From NCBI GenBank assembly GCA_036583965.1, contig JAZBQD010000017.1:24338385-24402384 (forward strand): a stretch of 64,000 bases of DNA, given 5' to 3'. The notes beneath the pieces were generated by a model, which saw nothing but the letters and a program-made list of their open reading frames with translations, searched no databases and was not told where the DNA came from. The stretch comes from Prunella strophiata (Eukaryota > Chordata > Aves > Passeriformes > Prunellidae). A program made the translations under genes and the position numbers. Shown here in pieces: positions 35,101 through 49,600 of this stretch (position 1 is the first letter of the stretch; every line of letters begins with the position of its first letter).

Positions 35101-38100
35101 AGTGAGTGAAATAACACAGTTGTTTTGCTGGTTTATTTTTAATGTATCATGGAGTACAGGGCTCTTGTTTTGGCTGTAATTTAACCTTGTGTAAGTGTTT
35201 AAATTGCGCGGGTTAGTTACCAGACTGACAATTGAAATCTTTTATGCAAAAATAAAACACACATTTCCGTCCTTATTGTGAATGTGTAAGAGACTTAAAG
35301 ATCACACTTGCCTTATACACTGTTAAGAACTTTGCACAAGGACTATGGCAAACTGTATAAAGAAGCAACTGGTCATCTTGTGCTACTTCAGTGTAAAAGA
35401 TTCCCCGATCAGGTGGCTGGAGGAATCGGGCATGGGATCTCCAGGGGAAAACTAGGTGGCAGATACTGCTGAATCCTGTGAATGCTGATAACTGATGGGG
35501 TATATATGCATCCTGTGCGAAGGTGTGCATTTTTGTAAGCACAGATATCATGCAAACACATGGCATTTCTGCAGGCAAAACACTTCAGAAGAGGTTTTCA
35601 GAATATTGGTGTTGTTTGTGTTGTTTTGAAATTCAAGGGCAGTATATTTATTGTTGGAACGATATTAATTATAATGTCTTGCTTGTTGTCAATGTACCAA
35701 AGTAAATATAACCATTTTTTTGTTGTGTGTAAGAGTCTGCTCTATGGTAGGTGTTTATCCTTTTTATCCCAGTCACCTGAAATGGGAAGAATGTTGGCAT
35801 ACATCACAAATCCCTCCCTTCTCACACTGCTGGATTTCCTTCCTGCAGAAACTGTGATGAAGAACAGTTCTGTGTAGAAGCCATGTTAGAATTAGATGTT
35901 CATGTCTGGTCTCAGAGATGGGAATTACAAAGTGCCCTCAGGTTTCAGTTTAGATGAAGCCTTTGCTTATCAAATTAAAGGATGCTATGCACCTAGCAGT
36001 TGTACACAGACAGCTGTGTTGCACTAAAAATAGTAATAAGTTCATCCATTTTCCTTGGAACCATTGCCCCTGGCAACTAGTGTAATTAATTGGGATTTAT
36101 TTAATACATTATATTTGACCTGATAGGTTGTCAGTTAGTAAGAGAGAGATTCTCCAGCATGACTGTTAGATGCTGTAGTCAAAACAGGACTTTTCTCTTT
36201 ATGTAGACTTCTCTGAAAGCAGCAGCTAAGTAAGATCCCAGTAAGGGTATATTCCTGCACATGGCCATTTTTACATGGCTGGTATCCTGTGCACAAAAGG
36301 AGCATGACTCGTTGAGTCATGGCTTTATACCACATCCACTTCTATTTCAGAGCCAGTACTGAGGCTAGGATAAGAAAGCCTTTATTCCCTCAGTTCCTCA
36401 GAAAACATTCTGCCTGCTTGTGTTGTATGGAGCCAGAAATCTGCTGGAAACTCCCTGGGGTAAAGTGCCACTCTGAATCCCTCTGCAATTCCCATACAGA
36501 CCTGAGAGTCTGGGGTAATTAAAGCCCTTTTTTTGGAAAGTATATTCAGTGGTACAGTGTTACACTTTGTAGACTTCTGAGCTGCCGCACAGATGCTTCT
36601 CTGTTTCTGTCTATTCATACCCTAAAAATATCTATATCTGTATATTGGAAGTGGTAGATACCAATCTTTCTTGGCTCAGCTGTTTCATCTTTCCAGAGGA
36701 AAAGCAATCACCCAATTATACATACTCATAAATTAACTTGACAGCCCACATACTGGAATTGTCATGCCTTCCTGAGCCATTTAAATTTTTCATGAGCTCT
36801 GAGTCCCTGCAAATAGGGGCCAGAAAGGAACATTACAGGCCCCTACAGAAATTGTTTCTTCTTTATTTTTCTGGCTTACTGGCAATGCATTCAGAGAGGT
36901 GATCGTTATGAGCTTCTCTTTCTCACTGGAGTCATTATGCTAAAGAGGCCTCCTGTGTTCCCTCATATAAACTTATTCTTAGTGAGACAGCTGGGATCAC
37001 TGGATCATTCATCATGTTCACAAAAAAAAAAAAAAAAAAAAAATGCTGGATATACAGGCTTGAAGGCTGCTGAAGTTTAAATCTAAAAATAGGAGGGATA
37101 TTTCTCAAACCTTCTTTCTCAGAGCATCCTTGCTTCCTGGCATCTAAAGGGTGAAAAGAGAAATATTTGGGTAAATTAGGACTTGCCATTACTCCCACAA
37201 ATACAAAGTGTAATCTTCAGGGTCTGCTGAAACAGTGCAAGGAAATGCAGAACAGTAAGCATCTTATCCAACTGGTGTTGCCTGATTCTAGTCTGCTCCA
37301 AACACTATCGTCATCCCCTGGAAATAGAAAATAGTTTCATAAATATCAAAGTAACAGTAGGTGTTTTCAGTTCTTGCTCTCAGTTCCCATTTTCCTCTGC
37401 TTTGACTTATGTATCTGGATATTCTCCCTTTTAGAAACTTTTATTAGGGTCTCATTTCGACCACCTTTTTCTGAAAAGCTGAATAAATGGAGAGTCCAGT
37501 ATGTAATTTTAGCTCTGATTCCAGTGGACATATAGGTGGGCTGAGTTATATTTTGGTAAATTCAGATACTGTGATTCTCTCATTGGTCATGCTGTTACAG
37601 CTGTCTTACTAGAGAACATGTAGGAAGTATACATGTTGAAGAAATCAGATGTAGAAAATTCCCTTAGTGTTTTTGTGACTGGACTATTTAGCCTGTATTT
37701 AACTGGTTGCAGACAGTCCCCTTTGCAGTCTTCCTACTGCAGTTTCCCAGTTTTAGAAGTCAGTGCAACCATTTCATTGATGGTGCTTAACTCACTGTAG
37801 TGCCAAGGGTAATATGCACCAGTGCAGGTTTAATCAAGGCTGAAACCTTGATTAAAGGGTTGGAAGGTTCCAGCTGAGAGGCTGGAAACACCTTGGTGTT
37901 AACCCCAGGAGACTCCTCCATGTAGAATGCACTCACAGCACAGTTTTAGTCCATAGAGCTAAACCAGCACTGTGCTGTGCAAAACACCAGACATCAGCAT
38001 TGTGTTTGGATTCACAGAGGTGGCTCATAGGTTGGTGGCATGGCTTGTTCATCCATGTGTGCTGTGTGTAGTAACATCTATTGCTTTCCCTTATATAACA

Positions 38101-38883
38101 GAGGAACAACTACTCCTTCACACTGCAGAATTATCAGATCTGGGTTTTTTTCCAGCATCATATATACACTTCTAAATATGTGGGTTTTTTTCCCCTTAAT
38201 GTCTAAAAATGTCATTCAAAACACACAACCCTCTGCAGTTCATACCATAGAGCATTTCTGACTTTTTATATGGGTTTGGTTTTTTTACATGGTCACTGAG
38301 AGAGAGAGCCGTTGCTTGCTGTGAAGTTGCTGAATTAACAGACATGGTTAACAAAAGGGAGAGGGAAGTACACCTGAAGAAAGTTGTGACTGTCTGACAT
38401 ATTTAGAAAAATTCTTCATAAAGAATCCTTTCAGTTAGCCAAGGTTTGAATTGTGGTATTAAAAAATGATGCAATATCTGTTAATTTTTCCTTGAAAGGG
38501 TGCCCTGTAAGAAGTTCTTCTACTTTGCTCTGCTTGTCTTTCTCCCTGTGTAAAACTTCTAAGAAAATTAACAGGAATGGCACTATGCAATGGCTGCTTT
38601 CAGTTCTACTTTGAAAATCTCCTCTCCAAATTAATTCTGAGGAATGGTAAAGTAATAACTTGAAAGAATTTTGGCACCATATATATGAAGATAAGACATT
38701 TGATTTCAGGATGAAGCCTGGGGCTTCATAAGTTGGAAGTCTGAAATCTATACATGTTCATATTTATAGTCAAGTCTTTTTGAATATCAGTGTTGCCTCA
38801 GCTCTGACCAGGCTTTCTGGGAAAAGGGACAAAACTCCTCCTGTTCCTTCATAGTAGCAAATTTTGGAAATCAAACAACTTTA
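32120..38883. other. Unique DNA with small simple repeats, no gene seen
   Basis: No supported exon. It contains a T/G-rich stretch at 32767-32841, a T-run near 33383-33396 and an A-run of 22 at 37022-37043. The part from about 34140 to 34670 has the homeodomain-word-rich look of conserved non-coding DNA. Short frames such as 35273-35578 (minus, 101 codons) have no recognisable similarity. Confidence 0.4.
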
Positions 38884-38927
38884 AGAGAGAAAAAGAGAAA
38901 GAGAGAAAGAAAAAGAGAAAGAGAAAG

Positions 38928-38996
<69 letters not shown>

Positions 38997-39024
38997 CATA
39001 CATACATACATACATACATACATA
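38884..39024. repeat. Compound (GAAA)n(GATA)n(CATA)n microsatellite
   Basis: Three tetranucleotide arrays lie end to end: a GAAA-like purine block to 38932, about sixteen GATA units to 38996, and about seven CATA units to 39024. The change from GATA to CATA is abrupt. Confidence 0.95.
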
Positions 39025-39190
39025 GATGGATATGTAGATATAGCCTGCAATTAGAGCAGTTGCTAAGAAAATAACACACCATCTTTCCTTGCTTCCTGGG
39101 AGGTACATAGGCTGCTTCACCAATGTCACAATTTGAGCTGTAGAATTGACAACTTGGCTTGAAAGCTATTATAAGCACCATTATGACTTC

Positions 39191-39268
39191 ATAAAAAACA
39201 AAACAAAACAAAAACAAAACAAAACCAAAAAAAAAAAAAAAACAAACCACAAACCAAAAAAAACCCCT
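39191..39268. repeat. (AAAAC)n and A-rich simple repeat
   Basis: aaaac units run into A-runs with cc interruptions, a second A/C-rich block of the same style as 21583-21715. Confidence 0.85.
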
Positions 39269-40509
39269 TTACTTGTATTGCTTGGTTCATAACAATGGTA
39301 GCTCTAAATCATAATGATCAAAAACAAGTTTTCTCTTTCAGCCATTGTGCCCTTAATTTGCCTTTGAGTTTGCTTTCAGATTGCAGTTCCTCCATCATCA
39401 GCTGACTCTGAAAATGACACTGGCTCTGCTGACAGAGCCCACTGTTTGCATGTCTCAGTGAACTGAAACTGAGGGAGCACATCTGCTAGGGATTTTCAGA
39501 GCTACACCCCCAATATTGCAGGAAGCTGAGCCAGTCAGTAGACAATTGAAAATTCTTCCTAAGAAGCATTCTTAGTTCTGTGGTTTTAGCAAAAGCAAGT
39601 GATGGATGTGATCCCATAAACTCGTGGGAATAGCTGTTGTTAATATAACATTCACAGTGTACTGACACTCTCATCCTGGCACAGAGAAGAGCCAAGATTT
39701 CTTCCAGGTTAGGAAATTAGGTCCAAAATGTAATGAAACATGATTTCATTCATTAATAATTTGCTACAGGGAGAATTCAGTAAAAATGCTACAATATAGT
39801 TTGCAAAACACAGCAAACAGCATCACATTTTGAATGTGTTTCTTTTCATTTGTAGTATTTAAAATATACAATTATCTGTATATTTGCTAATATGATCAAG
39901 ATGGGTAAATGTATTTAGTGCAATCCTCTTTCTATACAGTACTGCTACTGGGAGTGGAAGCCACATACCAGAAGGAAGGTTGCAAGCAGTATCTGAAATA
40001 TTTTTGTTTGCAACCTAAGTGATGCCTGAGGTGAATCTGTGGTGTTAAAGCAATGATAATTGGCTCCTCCTGGCTTTCCTCATGAAAAGAAATTGAAATT
40101 CAATTGACTTTCAGAGGAAATAGTTGTGGAGCAGCAATTGTCATTGCTGTGACATTGTGTATTTCTGTGTCAGGCAATTTTCAGAAGCCAAGAAAAAGTG
40201 TTGTTGTAAATTAGAATATGATCTAAGAATGCACTTCATGGAGGCAGGACAGCACATGTGATGAATTTCATATGCTAAGTAGTAGGCTTATGCTGAATGG
40301 TGTTGTGCAGGCTGTGTGTCTACTGCACAAAGGACACAGGGGTGTACAGCTCTGCCAGGTGCAGTGATACTTGGATGATAACTTCCTTTTTTTGCAGCAT
40401 AATAACAGTATCTTCAGCAGTGAATCAGGGGCTGGGGCATTTATTGTGTGAAAAGATGGATATTTAAAAGGTATCTGGAGATTCTAGGGATACATTTTCT
40501 GGCTGATTT
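39269..40509. other. Unique DNA, no gene seen
   Basis: No gene or repeat recognised. Confidence 0.4.
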
Positions 40510-40760
40510 TAAATGATAGAGAGCTCATTAGCTCAAAACAGATTATACAACACTCTCCTTAGTCAAGTCATTTCAGCGGTTAGATGTTCTCACTGTTAGG
40601 AAGCTTTTCTCTGTCTCTAGTCTAAATGCTTGCAGTATAAGCCTAGTTCATTCCCAGAGATCCAGCAAAGAAGTTACTCTCTTATTTCTGGCTGAACATT
40701 CTTCAAATATATTTTTACTATTTAAAGCTTTTTTTTGTTCCTTCAGTCTGCTTGTCTGTG
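40510..40760 (-). repeat. Ancient CR1/L3-like fragment
   Basis: The order of landmarks (cactgttaggaagcttttct, ctagtctaaatgcttgcagt, ataagcctagttcattc) follows the reverse complement of a CR1-clade element just inside its 3' end. It is far more diverged than the copy at 26.2 kb, so it is an old insertion. Confidence 0.55.
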
Positions 40761-43532
40761 AAGATCTCAGTGAGTTAAATATTTGTTTCTCCAACAGCTC
40801 AGTAGTTTTATTGACTCAGAATACCTGAAACAGTCAGGGCCCAGATTTGATACTAATAATATAGACCAGAATAGGAATACTCAGGTATTCACTTGCCTTT
40901 ACTGATAGTATTCCTATCTGTATTTCCCTCTCTGTTGAAAATGTTTTCCTTAGAAGTTACATCATGAGGTTTTTTTCACTGGATCTTTTTCTGCAGACCT
41001 ATCTGCCCATGGCCTCATGTCCCACCCTCCCTCCAGATCTGTTAGTCTTCACTAGAAATTTTTCACATTTCCTTGTTGAATTAAGTATTTTTATTCAAAG
41101 TGTTTCTCCACTTTCAAAACTCAGATTTGTCTTCCAAAGAGAAGACCACATCACCCTGACAAATTTCATGTCCAGGTTTCCATTATCAATGTTTATGCTG
41201 ATAAAGCAACAGTTTTTAGGCCTGAGTGTGTGATAGAAGTACTCTTATTTACTGAGCTGTTGCTGATACCACTTATAACAATGGTATGTGGTTTTCAACA
41301 GAGCCAGCTTTATCATAGTCTTGTACTGGCCATGTTTCCCTAGCTTGCTTGGAAGCCTCTAAAAAATGTCAAAAGCTGACCTAAAACTAAGATATATGAC
41401 ATATTCACACACTTCACTATTTACAAGATATGTTACTATGTTATAGGTATGCTCTTCATTAATTAATTTCCTGCTACTTAATTCTTATTTAATTATTTTA
41501 TAGATGCCTAATTTATTTCAGTGTTTTCTGTCAGTGAAAGTTAAGTAGATCATTTGTGGCTTCCTGACCCCTCTTCCTGTATTTTTAAGGACAGAAAGAA
41601 CAACCATGATACTCAAGTCTGCTGGACTGTTTCTGTCTTGTTTCCAAGACAAAGGAAAGGGAACTGCCATTAATTCCTGCATCACCAGTCAGTTCTGTGT
41701 AGTTTATCTTTTCTTCAGTGCTCAAGGACTGTTTTAGGCTGATAATTTATGTTTCCTTCTTGTCACAATCCGCAGATATTTTATGGAGATGAAAGTTAAA
41801 AAAGATACCAAACCTCTGCATTTCAATGTCACATTGGTAAATCTCCTTCTTCAGCAAGAAGCAAACTCTTTGGTCTACTTAGTATTAGTGGACTTGAGAA
41901 ATGGAGTATTTGGGTATTTTTGGTACTGTTTAAATTCCTCTAGGACCTCTGTGCCCTGTATGCTGTCCTTGCTAACAGCATATTGTAGCTTTTTTTTTTT
42001 TCTGAACTGCTGGGTAAATGGTCTTTGGGTATGGCAGCACATGTACCTTCACCCTAGGAATACCCTCCTGCTGTTAAATAATGAATGGTTTATTTCAACT
42101 ACTGTAATATACTCACACCATAAGATGCAATGCAGTTAATTTTATTTCCCTCATGGTTACAAGTGACATCCTTTGATATGCTACCAGAGGGCTTTGTGCC
42201 TCTCTGTCTACAGCCAGAGAGTCCAGGTGTTTATAATGCTCCAAGAAATTTTGACTGTCCTGAGCTGACAATTTTTCTAGTGGCTGGGAATGATACCTTG
42301 TTCAATGAATCCAGGACTACTGGGATCAGACTGGGGTGAGTTTGAGGAGGACACTTAGTTCTGTTGTGTGCTTTGATCCCAGTAATCTGGTGCAGCTTCC
42401 CTTATGAGACAGTTACATTCATCATAACAACTGAAAATATTTGGATATTCCTGTGACACTTAGCCACCTTCAAACAGTATGTAGGTAGGCACAACAGCTG
42501 TGGAGGCATCAGCATCTTTAATAAGTGAGCTGGTTTTACTGGTTACTCAACTTTTGGTCTGTTATTTCTATGCATAGAAGGAAAAGGAAAATCCTATTCC
42601 TGCTCAAATTGTAATGAACAGGACATTAGCTAGAAGGTAGTCTTCCTGTGTTCAACTCTTCCCAGGCTGGGAAAGATATCTCTCAAACTTGAAGAGAAAT
42701 GGACTATCACAAAAAATTACACAGCTTGACTCCATGTGGGGGGGAAAAAAAGGCATTTTCAAGTGAAGCTTTTGGGAATTTTTTCAACTATTTTTTTCAT
42801 ATTTTTCCTATGTTTCACATAAGAATTCTTTGAGTGAGTTGTTCAGTTTGCTTCTACCCTTGGGAAGATGCAGCTACAAAACCTTTCCTAAGTACAGCTT
42901 CATTACAAGAAAAACTTTCTGTTCTCTGAAACAGGGTTCTTCAGGCAGGAAGCAGAGGATGTCTTCAGGAACTCATTTTTTGTAATGCTTTTTTACCATT
43001 ACATCTCTTGAACTCTGGCATTATGTACATTTTTGGATACAAAATTAGAAGCTCTTGATTTTGGTAATTTATTTTGGCAAATTTAGGGGGGAAATGTAGC
43101 TATGCAGACCTTGCAGCTCCTTCACTGTTTTTTCTCTCTTCCTTATTCCTCCTCTAGGATTTTAATTCAATGAGAGGGATATGTTTCTTACCAATAAGAC
43201 TAAGTATGAACTTTGATAGAAGCACACTGTAGAGATTGTTTTTTCCCTCACCCTTAAACTGATGAACAGGCTCACAACATGAATGTGCATTTCTGTACAG
43301 CTCGGGGTCAACCTTCAATCACCTTGTCCTTTGGAATGAGCTTGAAGTGTTTGTTCTATATTTTATATTGAGCTTGTGCTTCTGTCTGCTGCTGACAAAT
43401 GGCTTGTTAAAATATTATCTCTGAAGTACAAATTTGCATTTATGTGAACCAGGGATTAAGCACTGTGTGTAGATTAGGAATAATTTATATCTGGTTAATA
43501 ATAGAAAGTTGGGTTTTTTTCCTACTGCCTCA
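40761..43532. other. Unique DNA, one weak exon-like segment
   Basis: No certain gene. At 42154-42335 an open segment is bounded by a pyrimidine tract plus AG and by G|GTGAGT, an exon-like arrangement that I do not recognise as any protein. Everything else appears non-coding. Confidence 0.35.
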
Positions 43533-43676
43533 TTTTTTTTTTTTTTGTGGTTTTGTTTGTTTGTTTGTTTATTTGTTTGTTTTTTTGGTTGATTGGTTGT
43601 TTTTTGTTGTTGTTGTTGTTGTTGTGGGGGTTTTTTTGGGTTTTTTTTTGTTGTTGTTGTTGGTGGGTTTTTTTTG
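43533..43676. repeat. T-rich / (TTTG)n / (TTG)n low-complexity block
   Basis: A T-run is followed by tttg units, then two ttg arrays separated by G-runs. This yields artificial poly-Val/Phe and poly-Gln/Asn frames on the two strands. Confidence 0.9.
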
Positions 43677-46600
43677 CATAAGAACAGCAGAATATTACCT
43701 GGTGATGACAAAGGAGAGGATTTCTTAAGTGCAAATAACATGAAAATATTTAAATTGGTAAACTTGCAAACTTATCCTATAGGAAAGAGCTTACCTTAGT
43801 AAAAGTACATTGGTATAGCAAGCATATAGCTATATGCAATGATAAAAATTTACTTTAACATGTTAGCAATGATCTGATGCATTTTAATGACAATCTTATA
43901 TTTTCAAAAAAAAAATTCTGTTTTATCAATAACTTTAACACTGCGTGCAAAAATGCAGAAATACATAATAACAGGATTATTAGTTCATTTTGGTGTCTAA
44001 GCATTTAATTATGCTTTTCTTCATTGTTTGACTGATTTGTGGCTGTAGGCAGAAATAGTCCTTTCTGTTATGGATGGTTAATTTAGGTTGGTAATCTTTA
44101 TTGGGTGGGCTGACAGAGTGCTTTGGTGTAAATAATTTCAATCATTTTAATGGTAACTTTTCAATCAGGGAGAAGGCAAGAACGAATAATTTGATTACAT
44201 AGATCTTCTTTGAAATAAATCTTCTTTCTCTCCTTCATTAAGGAAGAAATGGATTATGAAGTGAGTTAATGAAGAAAACGTCCCTACAGACTAAGTCTGC
44301 TTTTCTGAAAAGACCCACTATTTAAATGAGTTGTTAAACCTAGATCACTTCTACCCACCAGCAGCTTGTGTGTAGAGAATCCCTATGTCTTCATAGACCC
44401 ATCTTTCCCCATAAAAGTGCTTTTCAGTATCCAGTTAGTGTGGATTGCTTATAAGTATCCAAGACAAAATCCAGTGCCTACTAATCTCAAGGAAGTAATC
44501 CCCTTGGCTTGAGCAATCAAGGAACTGTCAGCACACAGGATTTTATCATGGCTGCACAATGCAAAGGCAATGAGAACTGAGTACATAAAGCCCATGGAAT
44601 TCACTGCTGCAAGAAATCAAGTGTCTGTTGCACTAAAGAGCATCCACATGTAATGTTGCAGAAGGAGGGAGTTTCTGTATCTACAAATCTAGACTGAACC
44701 AGGAAGATGAGTGTACTGAAATGAGGACAGTGTCTATACAATGAAAGGTCAGTTGTAGCAGCTCCAAATGTAGGCTTCTACCAGCCAAACTGTATGGCAG
44801 ATGTGCTTTTCAGAATCCTGTGTGCATTAAAAAAAGAAAGTAATTACCATATAGAAATACCAGCATTTTTATCAAGCAACAAATTCCTGAACATTTCAAG
44901 TCTTAGTTGCCCACTTAAATTATGCCTTTTTTCCCCACCTGCATTCCTGTCAGAGCTACAAGATTTACAAAGAAAAATATTTTCTGACATAACAAGTCAT
45001 TAATACTTTGCTGTGTTTCAATGTTTCAATGTTTCAATGGCTATTTCCTGGGCATCTGGTTTAGTTCTCTGTAGTGCTCTGAAGTGCTATGTATGGTTGA
45101 GAACATAAGATGGTTTTCTGTCACCATGAAAAAGAGCTACCTGTTGCATTATGGACGCTTTTTAGTGCATTATTTACTCAACAAAGGCTTACCCACGGAA
45201 CACTGGATTTTTAACATTATTGACCTTCAAGTGATCTTTCTTGTCTGCTATGAAAGATTTTCTTTCACAGAAGAGCAGTGACAGTTGGTCTAAGGAGCAA
45301 AAAAGTCTTTGCAGATCAAACAGAAATTCAGGAGTATACATGGCACACATATCTAGAAGTGAATTTGTCACTAACTAAAATATTTGGCCCAAACAAATGC
45401 ACAGTTTCTGTTAGAGGGCTCTGTTTTATTAAATGTAACCCAGGCTTTAATATATGGGGCTTTTTTTTCCCCTCAAAATCAAGCTATTGAGTATTCCTAC
45501 AGCTGTGATCTCTAAGTGTGAGTGATGTAGAAATAGGGTTTACTGAAGATTCATGAAAAAGAGCCATAGATGTTGTGCAAGACTAAAATCCTTCTCTAGT
45601 AGTCACTCATGTCAGAGCAGAGGAAGGCTTGATTTGTTTGGAAATTCTCATCTTGTGTCTCAAAAACTTTGTTTAGTGTGGAGTAGTGCTCCAATATGTA
45701 TTATATTGTAAAATGTTTGCTCTTAGAATGGAGTGCTACAGACAATAGTGACAAGCTTAGGTATTCCTTATTTTGTGGCAAATTCTGCCTACTTATTTTC
45801 TGGTTTAAAATGTGAAACCTGTATAATAATCTACATTAAATAAACTTGGCTTATTAATGCTTTAAACTAGAACAAAAGGAATATACAATATTTTATTTAA
45901 CTAACAGCAATGTATCTGTAAGATGTGTCAGTGGAGCTTTACACATCTCTGATTCAACACTGCTGAGGTAGAATTATTTTTTAAATGCATATAAATATCT
46001 ATCTTATTTCATCCTCATAAGTCCCTTAGGAAGGCATCTTTTGTAATTTTGGGTTGTTTCTTTTTCTCATTTCAATGATAAATTTGTTTCTGTATAGGCT
46101 AGTACACTGAAAGCATAATAATAATAATAATAACAATAAACAACTAATAATTTTTAAAGTAATCTCTTCCCTCAGGATGGGCACCAATATGGTTCCTATC
46201 AGTTATTTTCCATATTTGTTCATATGGAAGAACTTGTGGGCATAGCAGGTAATTCACTAACTCCATCTCATCAGTTCAACTTCTTTGCTGAAGCTCTCCC
46301 AGAAGCTGTCAGCAAGTGCTGTTGCATGGACCTGTTTTGTCCTGGCCTGGGAGAATCCCTCAAGGAACAGGTCTCAAGGTGTCTGCCTCCTCAAAGTGCC
46401 TGGGAGGCCAGGCAATGTTATTCCTGCTCTTCAGATGAAGGTGATGAGAAACATGAGAGAGGAAAGACTACATAGTGGGATTTGTCATCTTCAGATGGAG
46501 TGTGCCTCCTAAAATATGAAGTCCTTGGTTTGTTCCTTCTTCTCCTTTGTCTTCTGCATACAATAAATCCAGGGGCTGGGTGGTGGCCATCACTTTTCAT

Positions 46601-49600
46601 TCTAGATCATCGGCAATTATTTTCTTTATCATACTTGGACTGATTTCCTGGGAATGTAGGTTCTTTATACATCTGATCATGAACAGAATTTTCATAATGA
46701 CATAACACAAGTCTCATAGAATAATAGCTACTTAGCAGGGGAATTGAGAAGGACATTTCTGTGTGTTGATTTGGCCTTCATTCAAGTGGCACAAGTACTT
46801 ACTTTTTCTTTTCCCCTCTATTTTTTTTTTCTTTTTCTCCCGATACATCTCTTGATTGAGATGTCAGGATGATCTTTGCCAGTGTATGCCTGGCTCTGTT
46901 ACTGTGTAGCTGAATGCGAGTACTTACTCCTTGCAGCTCTCTAGTCCTTCTCCAAACAAGAACAAAAACTCAAAAGCAAAGGACAGGATTAGCAAAGTAA
47001 ACTGGAAATCTTCCCAAAAAAAAGTGCTTTTATAAGCCTTGCAGTGTAGTTCATATCTCTTTTTATCTGTTTTACTGCACTACACATGCAATATACTAAA
47101 GTACAAGTGCATAAGAAAAGGGAACTGTTGGCTCTATAACAATATAACAAACACCACATTGTTGCATTCCTGAAATTCCTACTAAAAAGATGATAGATTA
47201 GTTTCTTTGTCTTTAGACCCACAGGAAAGACAGACTTGTGCAAACAAATATCAGGGTTCCAGTATGGATTGCTATGTACATCCCAACTACCACTTCTGTG
47301 CTACTGATACTTATATTACATGATGTTCCAATAATGTGATGCTGGGGAAGTGATAGTATGGAGACTTGAACAGTGATTGCTCAGAACACTTTCTCAATTC
47401 AGGTGGAGCAATTCATTCTGTGAGACATTTAAAAATCTAAAATATTTGTTGTTCTTTTTTTGATTTGTTGTTTTTTTTTTCTCATCACCACAAACTTTCT
47501 GACTATGTGTTCAATACCAGTGCAAGAATTAGGCACAGATAGCTCAAGGACATAATCCAGTGACCAAAGAATTAAAGAAATTTTTAGCTTCCATTGTAAA
47601 AATGTAAAGAAATGAACATTTGAAATACTCGGTGTACTCATTAAACTCTATGAGATCTACCAAATGCTACATAAAAATTATGAAAACAGATGGCTCTTAT
47701 TTGTAAGGCTTTCCCAGATGAAAACTCAATTGTGTAATCAAAATGCCTGTGATGTACGAAACTTAATGCTGAGAATGCCAGTTGTACACTGCACTTAGAT
47801 CACTTTACTTAATAAAACTGCATTTGAAATTGATTCATATACTCAGAATCACAAGGAATTCCACATACAAACAACAGCAACAACAACAAAAAAAAAAAAA
47901 AAAAACAAACAAAAAAGGCTTTTAAAGAAGTTGAGCTAGAGAAATAAATGAAAAAATGTATAGGGTTTTTTCTTTAAAAATTCTCTTTTATTGGCACTGA
48001 TATTGCCAAACCTACAGTACTCAACATGGATTAGTACATAGGCCTAAGTACTGAGAAATTAGTTTTAGTTGATGATTTTCACAGCAAATGATAAACTTAA
48101 AGAAGAAATTAGTGTCTTTATAAAAGCAAAACAGTGCTACCTTTCATTTACAGAATAGCATTAATCATATGGAGGTTTTTTTCCTTCTCCAAGAGTTTTT
48201 AAATAGCTGAATTTACTCTTGTCATGTACTGTGTAAGTTCTTCACTCTTGCAATACACACAACTTCTTTGACTAACAAAATTCAATGAGTCTTTTTTCCT
48301 TTTTCAGTTTACCTGGGTTAAATGTAACAAACTGTCAATATTAACATTTTTAGAAGAATGTAGAATTGCAAAATATATGCCAAGCTTTTTCAGATATGAG
48401 TTAAAAACTTTGGCTTTACACAAATCTCATTGTATTGAAACATAGGGAGTTACTCTTGTATTTATACAGTTGTGAGGAAGTCTGCAATTGTATCAGCTTA
48501 AATGATAAAATTTACCACAGAAAAGCAATTACATTTGGTTATTAGAAATTTAATTGTTACATATCCATGTGAAAGTTACATCAGTGTGGATAGGTCTGTT
48601 GAACCAGGCATTTTTTGTTTTTCTGTTAGCAACCTTGGTTTTCAGTTAGTTGAAGCAGCAAACTGAGGTGTTCTTGTATCTTACTGGAAGTTTTAAAAGC
48701 CCCTAGAGGTACCATGTTTTAATTGCTAGTGAAATATTGGTTAATGTAGAAAATGTTAGTTTAAAATAATTTCAGAGGTAGCAGTAAGATATGCCATGTC
48801 TTCCCAACTGTTTAGATGTTAATCCATATCTAAGTGGCAATAATATATGGAAAAGGTGATAGCATCAATATCTGCAGCAAAATCTATGAAACACTTTTTC
48901 TCTTATTCCCAAATTATCAGTGCAATATTGCATCTTAAAACATTAAAGAACCATGATATTCTACATCAGAAAATTGAGAATCTTTGTGGTCCTCTGTAAG
49001 CCTCAAATGAACTTTTCTTCCCTAGCCACAATAATTTTTTAGTCAATGTAAGATGCAGTATGGAGGGAAAGCCATTAGAAGGTCTCAGTTCTGTGCTACA
49101 CAAATGCTTTCCAAGTCTCTTTAAATTTTTGGTGGTTTGTGCATGGAAAGCAGGCATTTTAGAAGAACCAGAAGAATAAGAATAATAAGAATAATAATAA
49201 ATAAGAAGCAGTCAACTTTACTGTAATGCTAATATATTTAATGATCTAAATACTAAACAATTTAGAATTTGGCATACCCTCCATTAATCAAATGTAAGGT
49301 AATTATGGCCTTTTAAAATTTTTAGCACTCTGATGCGCATGAGTTTAGACAAAGAGGGTTATTTCTGCTCTTACTAAGAAAAGAATAATTAACAGAGGCT
49401 AAATTTATCCTTTGAACTTTAAATGAAAAAAATACTATCCATGAATTTTTGTGATGTTGATTGCCCTGCTTGGTAAGTTTTCTATGAATTCTTTAAAAAA
49501 ACTCAAGTTCAAATATATTTGTTAAACAGCAAGCCTTCCATCTTGAACATATTTTCAGAGTGCCACAGATGGGGCACCATTTATATGAAACATTTATATT

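Noticed and set aside
38933..39024. Regular repeats that could suggest a CRISPR-like array
   Set aside because: Units are 4 bases with no spacers, in a vertebrate-type genome, so this is a microsatellite.
38849..39250. 133-codon minus-strand frame with a Tyr-Leu-Ser-Ile repeat
   Set aside because: The repeat is the GATA/CATA microsatellite and the flanks are A-rich simple repeats.
43415..43741. Frames with poly-Gln/Asn or poly-Val/Phe on opposite strands
   Set aside because: They come from the T/TTTG/TTG low-complexity block.
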